This document shows, in pieces, positions 1 to 5,787 of a stretch of 6,588 nucleotides of DNA. The translations under genes were made by a program, and so were the position numbers. The notes beneath the pieces were generated by a model. It was not told the origin of the DNA, ran no database searches, and saw nothing but the letters and a program-made list of their open reading frames with translations. Origin of the DNA: Halovivax sp. (GTDB taxonomy: Archaea; Halobacteriota; Halobacteria; Halobacteriales; Natrialbaceae). The stretch is taken from positions 1 to 6,588 of the forward strand of contig SKPV01000141.1 of NCBI GenBank assembly GCA_007119345.1, given 5' to 3'. Each line of letters starts with the position of its first letter. The stretch's first letter is position 1.

Positions 1-54
1 CGGTCGGGACGCCGCGTCAGTGCGCGGGTAGCCGAGCGAGGCATGCGTCAACGC

Positions 55-62
55 TTATCATA
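55..62 (+). promoter_or_regulatory. Possible archaeal TATA box for the FAD enzyme
   Basis: TTATCATA is the only AT-rich octamer in the otherwise GC-rich first 94 bases. Its centre is about 36 bases before the ATG at 95. Transcription starting some 22-27 bases downstream would give a very short leader, common in haloarchaea, and would put the ATG at 65 upstream of the transcript start. It could also cut into the GAGGT at 83-87, so the spacing is not ideal. No clear BRE element is seen. Weak evidence. Confidence 0.3.
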
Positions 63-82
63 CGATGGGGAGTATCGAGGAC

Positions 83-87
83 GAGGT
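83..87 (+). promoter_or_regulatory. Ribosome-binding site deciding the FAD enzyme start
   Basis: GAGGT lies seven bases before the ATG at 95 and matches the core complementary to the archaeal 16S rRNA 3' end. The alternative ATG at 65 has no purine-rich element in front of it, so this site favours 95 as the start. Confidence 0.55.
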
Positions 88-94
88 ACCAGAG

Positions 95-1459
95 ATGACG
101 TTAGCAACGGTTCCGAGGTATCGTTCTCCTCGGAACGCCGACGCGGCGGGGGAGGCGGTCGTGGTGGGCGGGAGCATCGCCGGGCTCCTGACGGCCCGCG
201 TCCTCGCGGATCGGTTTCGGGAGGTGACCGTGATAGAGCGAGATCCGAGCCCGACCGAACCGGTCGCTCGCAGGGGCGTCCCCCAGGGTCGGCACGTGCA
301 CCTGTTGCTCGAGGCGGGCCGCGTCGTCCTCGAGGACCTCTTTCCCGGATTCGGCGAGGAGTTCGCCGGGGCGGGTGGCGTGATCCTCGACGGCTCGCGC
401 GACGTGGTGCAGTTTCAGGAGGGCGATTTCCTCGCCGACGGGACGCGACGGCTCCCGCTGTACTTCGCGACCAGGCCGCTCTTCGAACAGGTGGTGCGGC
501 GACGCGTCGCCGAACTCGACGGCGTCACGATCCGCGCGAACTGTCGGTGGACCGGGTACCTCGTCGAGGGCTCCGCCGCGACCGTGCGGGGAGTCGAGGT
601 CGCCTCGCCGGACGGCGGCTCGGAGGAACTCGACGCCGACCTGGTGGTCGACGCGACCGGGCGGACGTCCCGGACGCCGACGTGGCTGGAGGCGCGCGGT
701 TACGACGCGCCGGAGACCGACGAGGTCCGCGTCGACATGGCCTACAGCACGGCGCACGTCGAACGGCCCGCCGACGATCGGCGGATGATCCTGGCGGCCC
801 CATCACCCGGGCTCCCCCGCGGCGGGTCGACGTTTCCGGTCGAAAACGGGGGTCGCCTCGTGACCCTGTTCGGCCTGCACGGCGACCACCCGCCGACGGA
901 CCGGGACGGCCTGATCGAGTTCGCCGCGGACCTTCCCATCCCGCACTTCGAGCGATATCTCGACGCGCGGACCTGGGTCGGCGAGGACGTCGAGCACTAT
1001 CCGTTCCCGACCAGCATCCGGCGGCGCTACGAGGACCTCGAGCGATTTCCGGACGGCCTGCTGGTCGTCGGTGACGCGCTCACCAGTTTCAATCCGATCT
1101 ACGGCCAGGGGATGTCGGTGGCGGCCCTGGAGGCGTTGGTGCTCCATCACGCCCTCGCGGACGGTGGCCGCGAGGAGCTCGCGCTTCGGTACTTCGACCG
1201 GATCCAGGACGTCGTCGACGCCGCCTGGCGGCTGTCCGTCGGCGGGGACTTCGCATTTCCGCAAACGGCGGGCCCGAAGCCTCGCGGCACCGACCTGAGT
1301 AACCGGTACGTCTCGCGCCTGCTGCGAGGGGCCCACGACGACGAGGTGCTCCGGGAGGCGTTCGTGCGGGTGCTCATGCTGGAACGACCGCCGACGACGC
1401 TGTTCTCCCCGCGAATCATGTGGCGCGTCCTCACGCCGACGATCCGAGCGGCGCGGTAG
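95..1459 (+). CDS. FAD-dependent oxidoreductase, aromatic hydroxylase / geranylgeranyl reductase fold
   Basis: A 454-residue flavoprotein that probably oxidises or reduces a hydrophobic substrate in the cytoplasm or at the membrane face; the substrate is unknown. Seen: an N-terminal Rossmann nucleotide-binding motif (VVVGGSIAGL, residues 22-31), ending at an acidic residue that would bind the FAD ribose (VIERD, 46-50). RGVPQGRHVH follows at 60-69. The middle motif DLVVDATGR is at 182-190. The second FAD motif is GDALTSFNPIYGQGM at 326-340, the GD...P...GQGM signature of the p-hydroxybenzoate hydroxylase-like superfamily. Length is normal for the family and there is no signal peptide. Start choice: an in-frame ATG at 65 would add ten residues, but the ATG at 95 has GAGGT seven bases upstream, and the protein then begins MTLATVPRY, which I recall from haloarchaeal relatives. 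It is convergent with the operon to its right and stands alone here. Fold assignment is firm; monooxygenase versus reductase activity is open. Confidence 0.88.
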   Translation: MTLATVPRYRSPRNADAAGEAVVVGGSIAGLLTARVLADRFREVTVIERDPSPTEPVARRGVPQGRHVHLLLEAGRVVLEDLFPGFGEEFAGAGGVILDGSRDVVQFQEGDFLADGTRRLPLYFATRPLFEQVVRRRVAELDGVTIRANCRWTGYLVEGSAATVRGVEVASPDGGSEELDADLVVDATGRTSRTPTWLEARGYDAPETDEVRVDMAYSTAHVERPADDRRMILAAPSPGLPRGGSTFPVENGGRLVTLFGLHGDHPPTDRDGLIEFAADLPIPHFERYLDARTWVGEDVEHYPFPTSIRRRYEDLERFPDGLLVVGDALTSFNPIYGQGMSVAALEALVLHHALADGGREELALRYFDRIQDVVDAAWRLSVGGDFAFPQTAGPKPRGTDLSNRYVSRLLRGAHDDEVLREAFVRVLMLERPPTTLFSPRIMWRVLTPTIRAAR

Positions 1460-1499
1460 CGATCACGAGAGCCAACCGCGGTCTCGAGCGACGGCGAAT

Positions 1500-1522
1500 C
1501 GCCGCCGTACCGGCCGGCGGCG
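1500..1522 (+). terminator. Possible hairpin terminator in the convergent spacer
   Basis: An 8-bp perfect GC stem (1500-1507 pairing with 1515-1522, loop 1508-1514) is followed on the plus strand by only TTT. A smaller stem with a 3-base loop (1492-1496 with 1500-1504) precedes it and shares its left arm, so the two are mutually exclusive. The location, 40 bases after the FAD gene stop and within the 137-base gap between convergent genes, fits a terminator. The short T run is weak for archaeal termination, and hairpins arise easily at this GC content. Confidence 0.3.
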
Positions 1523-1596
1523 GTTTCCCTCGGTCTCGGCGGGCCGTCGGCCGAACCGCTCATCCGATGCGAGACGCCGGCGAGTTCCCGACGGAG

Positions 1597-2619
1597 TCAT
1601 CCCCGCCAGGTCAGTACCGACGCCGACCAGGTGTAGCCCGTCCCCGCGGCGAGGAACCCGACCACGTCGCCGGACTCCAGCAGCCCCGCCCGACGACCCT
1701 CCTCCAGCGCGATGATCGGGTCGGCGCTCTGGACGTGACCGTACTCGGAGAGGTAGTGGCCGTCCGTCTCGGGGTCCAGTCCCAGCTCGTCGAAGACGGT
1801 CTCGTGGAACGACCGCTTCATGTGGGTGAGCGCGACGAAGTCGAGGTCCGAGCGATCGAAGCCCGAGCGCTCCAGCGCCGCGTCGGCCACCTCGAGGTAG
1901 TTCGGCAGCGAGACGGGGGCGAGGCGCTCTTTCATGCCCTCGTGGTCGGGGACGTCGAGGGTGTGCCGGTCCTCCGCGACCGTCTCCCGGCTCGGCGGCT
2001 CCAGCGAGCCCCCGGCGTGCACGATCACGTCCCGGGCGAACGAGCCGTCGGTGACGGCGGCGTGCTCGTGGACGATCGCCCGCGCCCGGTCGCCGGGAGT
2101 CGCCTCGAGCACCATCGCGGAGGCCCCGCTCCCGAAGTTGAACATGAACGACGAGCGCTGGTTCTCGTAGTCGATGAGATCCTCCTCGCGGCTCGCGGCG
2201 ACCAGTAACGCCCGGTCGACGTCGCCGACGCGCAGCTGGGCGGCCGCCTGTCGCATCGCGACCGGCGCGCTCGCACAGAGGGTGTGGCTCTCGGTGGCGT
2301 AGGCGTTCTCGGCGCCCAGGCGCTCGCCGATATCGGCCGCGGCGGACCAGACGACGTAGTCCTTGTACTCGCTGCCGTGGTAGCACACGAGGTCGAGTTC
2401 CGCCGGATCGACCTTCGCATCCTCGAGCGCCGCCTCGCCCGCCGCGACGCACATGTCGGTGACGTGGTCCTCGTCGGGCGGGCAGACGCGCTTTTCCTGC
2501 AGACCCATCTTCTCGACGACGACTTCCTCGGGGATCCCGCTGCGCTCGGCGATCTCGGGACCAGTGATGGTCTCGTCGGGGAAGTACCGACCGTAGCCCG
2601 TCAGCCCGACCGTCCTCAC
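1597..2619 (-). CDS. 3-oxoacyl-ACP synthase III (KAS III) family protein, His in place of catalytic Asn
   Basis: A 340-residue thiolase-superfamily enzyme expected to load an acyl group from CoA onto an active-site Cys and transfer it to an acceptor. Seen: the nucleophile in SHTLCASAP (Cys115), the catalytic His in ALTHMKRSF (His266) and the C-terminal glycine loop AAGTGYTWSASV (324-335). All are placed as in FabH, and the length is typical. Where FabH has Asn (YGNTSAA) this protein has YGHVQSAD, with His295 in the Asn position, 29 residues after His266 (30 in E. coli FabH). I recall YGH in a separate KAS III-like branch ending in a similar GYxW motif. The start is GTG, sharing GTGA with the ligase stop; GGGGGTG seven bases upstream is a one-mismatch Shine-Dalgarno sequence, so translation is probably coupled. 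Last gene of the leftward operon. Acyl donor and acceptor are unknown; Claisen condensation, hydrolysis or acyl transfer are all possible. Confidence 0.88.
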   Translation of the reverse strand: MRTVGLTGYGRYFPDETITGPEIAERSGIPEEVVVEKMGLQEKRVCPPDEDHVTDMCVAAGEAALEDAKVDPAELDLVCYHGSEYKDYVVWSAAADIGERLGAENAYATESHTLCASAPVAMRQAAAQLRVGDVDRALLVAASREEDLIDYENQRSSFMFNFGSGASAMVLEATPGDRARAIVHEHAAVTDGSFARDVIVHAGGSLEPPSRETVAEDRHTLDVPDHEGMKERLAPVSLPNYLEVADAALERSGFDRSDLDFVALTHMKRSFHETVFDELGLDPETDGHYLSEYGHVQSADPIIALEEGRRAGLLESGDVVGFLAAGTGYTWSASVLTWRG

Positions 2620-4280
2620 GCGCCGGCACCCCCGGAGTCGTCGTCGACGCTCCCACGTCCGTCGTCCTCGACATCCGCCGCGTCATCCGTATCGGCGTCA
2701 GCCCCACCGCCATCGCCGTACCGCGCCTCCAGCTCGCCCCGGTCGAGCTTACCGGGCCCGCTGGCCGGCAGCTCCTCGACGAATTCGAAGGCGTGGGGGA
2801 CCTGGAAGTCGGCGAGGCGCTCGCGGCAGTACGCCTCGAGCTCCTCGCCCAGGCCCTCGAACGGATCGTCTATCCCGTCCGTGGCGCCGTCGTCGGGCTC
2901 GACGGGTTCGACGACCGCCTTCGGCACCGTCCCCCACTTCTCGTGGGGAACGCCAACGACGCCGACGTCCGCGACGGCCTCGTGGCGCGAGAGGGGATCT
3001 TCGATCTCCTCGGGATAAACGTTCTCGCCGCCGCTGACGAACATGTTGTCGGTGCGGCCGGTGATGTAGTGGTCGCCGTTCTCGTCGACCCGCGCGAGGT
3101 CGCCGGTGGAGACCCATCCCCCGTCGAAGGTGCCGTCCTCCGTCTCGAGGTAGCCGGCCGCCGTCATCGGCCCGCGGATCTCCAACTCACCCACCTCGCC
3201 GGGGGCCACCGGCTCGCCGTCCGCGTCGACGATCCGCGTCTCGCAGTCGGGGAACGGCCGGCCGACGCTCGCGCGGCGCGTCTCGGGAGCCACCTCCCGG
3301 TCTGGGTCCAGGTAGAGGTTGTTCGGCCCGCCCTCCGTGAGGCCGTAGCCCTGGCTGAACCGCTGGCCCCGGGCCTCGTAGGCCTCGAACACCTCGGCCG
3401 GGGTGGGTCCGCCCCCGCTCATGAACCAGTCGACGGTGGCAAAGTCGGTCTCCTCGAAGCGCTCCGAGGCGGCCATCGCCTGGAAGATCGCCGCGACCCC
3501 GAAGACGTGGGTCGCGCCCTCCGCTTCGATTCCGGCCAGCGCTTCGTCCGGGTCGAACTCCCGGTGGAGGACGACTCGGCCCCCGACGTAGAGCGTCGGG
3601 AGGGTCAGCAGGTTCCAGCCGCCGGTGTGGAACAGCGGCAGGAGCACCGGCGAGACGTCCCCCTTGCCGAGCCCCCAGGCGGCGACCTCGGTGATGCAGT
3701 TCCACTCCACCTGCCGATAGGGCAGGACGACGACCTTCGGGACGCCCGTCGTGCCGCCGGTGTGCAGGTAGAGGACGGGACGGTCGGGGTCGCGATCGAC
3801 CCGGTTCAAGTCGTCGGGATCGGCCGACGGCTCGTCAGCCGCGAACGCGTCGAGGTCCTCGACGGGACCAGCGTCGGTCGAGTCGGCCTCGGTCCGCGAC
3901 GACGCTCCGTCGCCGCCTCCGACGAGCCCGGCGAACCGCTCCTCGTAGAGCGTCAGCGCGGGGTCGATCCGCTCGCGCAGCGTCGCGGCGGCGTCGGCGG
4001 GCAGCCGGTGGGAGATCGGCGCGAGCACCGCACCGACCTCCAGGCAGCCGTAGAACAGCCCGAGCAGCTCGGGCCGGTTCCGGGAGACGACGCAGACGGC
4101 GTCGCCCTCGCCGACGCCGCGGTCGGCGAGCCGGGCGGCGTGGGCGTCCGCCCGCGCGGCGAGGTCGGCGTAGCTGATCGTCTCGTCGCCGTCTTCACGT
4201 TGCGTCTCCGACGCAACGCTGTCGACGACGGCGACGCGCGGTCCGTACTGGTCGGCTCGCGGGTGGATCGAGAGCGTCAT
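2616..4280 (-). CDS. AMP-dependent acyl-CoA synthetase/ligase (class I adenylate-forming enzyme)
   Basis: A 554-residue enzyme that activates a carboxylic acid with ATP to acyl-AMP and then to acyl-CoA in the cytoplasm. Seen in order: the phosphate-binding loop YLHTGGTTGVPK (171-182), the aromatic/adenine motif GYGLTEGG (311-318), STGD with the ribose-binding Asp (391-394), the hinge region GRTDNMFVSGGENVYP (408-423) and the C-terminal catalytic Lys in PGKLDR (Lys511). All key motifs are intact, so it should be active. Length is near the family norm plus two acidic additions: a low-complexity linker at about 121-165 and a roughly 33-residue Asp/Gly/Ala tail after Arg520. The ATG at 4280 follows the livM stop by 37 bases with no obvious Shine-Dalgarno sequence. 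The stop overlaps the next gene by four bases. Position between a Liv-type transporter and a KAS III-like enzyme suggests it activates the imported acid. Chain length and aromaticity of the substrate cannot be read from the sequence. Confidence 0.92.
   Translation of the reverse strand: MTLSIHPRADQYGPRVAVVDSVASETQREDGDETISYADLAARADAHAARLADRGVGEGDAVCVVSRNRPELLGLFYGCLEVGAVLAPISHRLPADAAATLRERIDPALTLYEERFAGLVGGGDGASSRTEADSTDAGPVEDLDAFAADEPSADPDDLNRVDRDPDRPVLYLHTGGTTGVPKVVVLPYRQVEWNCITEVAAWGLGKGDVSPVLLPLFHTGGWNLLTLPTLYVGGRVVLHREFDPDEALAGIEAEGATHVFGVAAIFQAMAASERFEETDFATVDWFMSGGGPTPAEVFEAYEARGQRFSQGYGLTEGGPNNLYLDPDREVAPETRRASVGRPFPDCETRIVDADGEPVAPGEVGELEIRGPMTAAGYLETEDGTFDGGWVSTGDLARVDENGDHYITGRTDNMFVSGGENVYPEEIEDPLSRHEAVADVGVVGVPHEKWGTVPKAVVEPVEPDDGATDGIDDPFEGLGEELEAYCRERLADFQVPHAFEFVEELPASGPGKLDRGELEARYGDGGGADADTDDAADVEDDGRGSVDDDSGGAGA
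2627..2633 (-). promoter_or_regulatory. Ribosome-binding site for the KAS III-like gene, inside the ligase 3' end
   Basis: On the minus strand GGGGGTG (one mismatch to GGAGGTG) lies seven bases before the GTG start at 2619. It sits within the last codons of the upstream ligase and supports the GTG start, together with the GTGA stop/start overlap. Confidence 0.45.
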
Positions 4281-4317
4281 GGTGTCTGTGTCGCACTGGG
4301 GCGAGCGGCCGACGCGG

Positions 4318-5787
4318 TCAGCGCCGGTATCGCTCGAGGTGATCGGGGAGTCGCTTCGCGACCGTGCCGCCGAGGCGGTCGCGGACGGTACCGAGCAGGC
4401 CGTTCGGCACGAACAGCACGAACAGCACGAAGACGATCCCGAGGTACAGCGGCGCGCGGCCGGCGACGGTCGCGTTGATCAGGTCGGCGACGCTGAAGCC
4501 GGCGACGTCGGCCGTCAGCACGCCGTCGGGGAGCGTCCCCCGCAGGTAGGGCGCGAGGCCGCCGCTCTCGGAGGAGAGCACGTCCCCAAGCCACTCGTGG
4601 AAGACCGTCCCGAACAGGGCGCCCGCGAGGGTGCCGATGCCCCCGATGATGGTGACGATGAGCGCGTCGGCCGTCACCAGGAAGAAGAACGTGTTCTCCG
4701 GCGAGACCGACCGGTAGTAGGCTGCGAAGAGCCCGCCGGCGATCCCGGCGAAGAACGCGCTCGCGGCGAACGCGCCCATCTTGAACCAGAAGACGTCGTA
4801 GCCGATGGCCTGGGCGCGCTCCTCGTTCTCGCGGATGGCGATCATCACCCGCCCGAACGGCGAGTGGATGATGCGCTGCATCGCGAAGTAGCAGAGCACG
4901 ACGATCAGCGCGAGCGCGTAGTACGAGGTCATCGTCGCCGACACGTCGAACCCCATCCCGAGGACGTTCTCGAAGCTGTCCCCGGCGAGCCGGCCCACGC
5001 CGACCTGGAGCGCGTCGACGTAGGGGACGCCGACGGCGAGCGCGTCGCCGGTGACGGTCGCGCCCTCGCGCGGGTTCGAGCTGACGTACCCCCAGTGGCG
5101 GATCGCCTCGTACATCACCTGCGCGAACCCGAGCGTGAGCATCGCGAAGTAGACGCCCGTCAGCCGAAACGAGACGGCGCCGATCGCGAGCGCGACGAGA
5201 AACGCCAGGGTCGCCCCGATGACCATCGTGAGCATGAACGGCGTCCCCTCCGGCACGAGCGGGACCTGGTCGTTCGCCGCGAGGACGACGAAGTAGGCGC
5301 CGACGCCGAAGAACGCGGCGTGGCCGAACGAGAGGTAGCCGGTGTAGCCGCTGACGAAGTCGAAGCTCATCGCGAACAGTCCGAGGTAGAGCATGGTGAT
5401 CAGGAACGTCAGCCCGGGCAGGAACGCGTTCACCTCGGCGCCGACCGCGGTCCCCTGCAGCCCCACGTAGATCGGCGGGTAGACGAGGAAGGCGGCGATC
5501 ACCAGCGCGTGGGCGACGTGGTCGCGCGCGTACTGGCGGAGCCACCCCTCGCCGTCGCCCTCGGCGACCGCGGGATCGTCCGTCTCCTCGCGGTCGACCT
5601 CGAGGGTGTCGCTCGCGGCGGCGTCCGCGCCCCCGTCGGTGGCGCTCCTGTCGGCGGATTCGCCGCCGTCGGCGACGAGCCGGTCGACGGACTCGGGAGC
5701 CGCGTCCGGTTTGGCCGGCCGGTCGTCGACGGGTTCGGCGTCAGTCGACCGCCCCTCGTCGGGCCGGTCGTCGGCGGGCGGGCTAAT
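4318..5787 (-). CDS. livM: Branched-chain amino acid-type ABC transporter permease LivM, probable ATT start
   Basis: Membrane subunit of a Liv-type ABC importer, pairing with LivH. The conserved core is clear: GYTGYLSFGHAAFFGVGAY, the LivM signature; the cytoplasmic loop SPFGRVMIAIRENEERAQAI that would contact the ATPase; IIGGIGTLAGALFG; and a final hydrophobic segment ending FVPNGLLG. Multiple membrane helices are evident. Start: the first ATG/GTG/TTG in frame is GTG at 5502, but that begins inside the first helix (IAAFLVY) with no ribosome-binding site. The frame is open for 95 more codons upstream, encoding an acidic N-terminus and WLRQYARDH just before the helix. It reaches ATT at 5787-5785, which shares a base with the livH stop and lies seven bases after AGGAGGTG. 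I therefore extend it to 489 residues; from GTG it would be 394. Family assignment is firm. The exact start is inferred, and a sequence error or a frameshift from livH remain alternatives. The gene symbol reflects the family; the substrate may not be an amino acid. Confidence 0.85.
   Translation of the reverse strand: MSPPADDRPDEGRSTDAEPVDDRPAKPDAAPESVDRLVADGGESADRSATDGGADAAASDTLEVDREETDDPAVAEGDGEGWLRQYARDHVAHALVIAAFLVYPPIYVGLQGTAVGAEVNAFLPGLTFLITMLYLGLFAMSFDFVSGYTGYLSFGHAAFFGVGAYFVVLAANDQVPLVPEGTPFMLTMVIGATLAFLVALAIGAVSFRLTGVYFAMLTLGFAQVMYEAIRHWGYVSSNPREGATVTGDALAVGVPYVDALQVGVGRLAGDSFENVLGMGFDVSATMTSYYALALIVVLCYFAMQRIIHSPFGRVMIAIRENEERAQAIGYDVFWFKMGAFAASAFFAGIAGGLFAAYYRSVSPENTFFFLVTADALIVTIIGGIGTLAGALFGTVFHEWLGDVLSSESGGLAPYLRGTLPDGVLTADVAGFSVADLINATVAGRAPLYLGIVFVLFVLFVPNGLLGTVRDRLGGTVAKRLPDHLERYRR

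Noticed and set aside
1..94. Possible tail of an upstream rightward gene (an open frame ending in TAG at 29-31)
   Set aside because: Only nine codons are visible, with nothing to recognise; a stop is expected by chance. Apart from the TATA-like and ribosome-binding sites, nothing is supported in this stretch.
1463..2713. A 416-codon minus-strand frame overlapping the KAS III-like gene
   Set aside because: Arg-rich, out-of-frame translation of the KAS III-like gene; all thiolase-superfamily motifs are in the other frame.
2793..4478. A 561-codon open frame on the plus strand, antisense to the ligase
   Set aside because: It has no recognisable motifs, and its composition (Arg, Val, Gly, Glu, Asp and Ala repeats) is what the reverse complement of a GC-biased acidic gene gives. 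The opposite strand encodes a ligase with every family motif intact.
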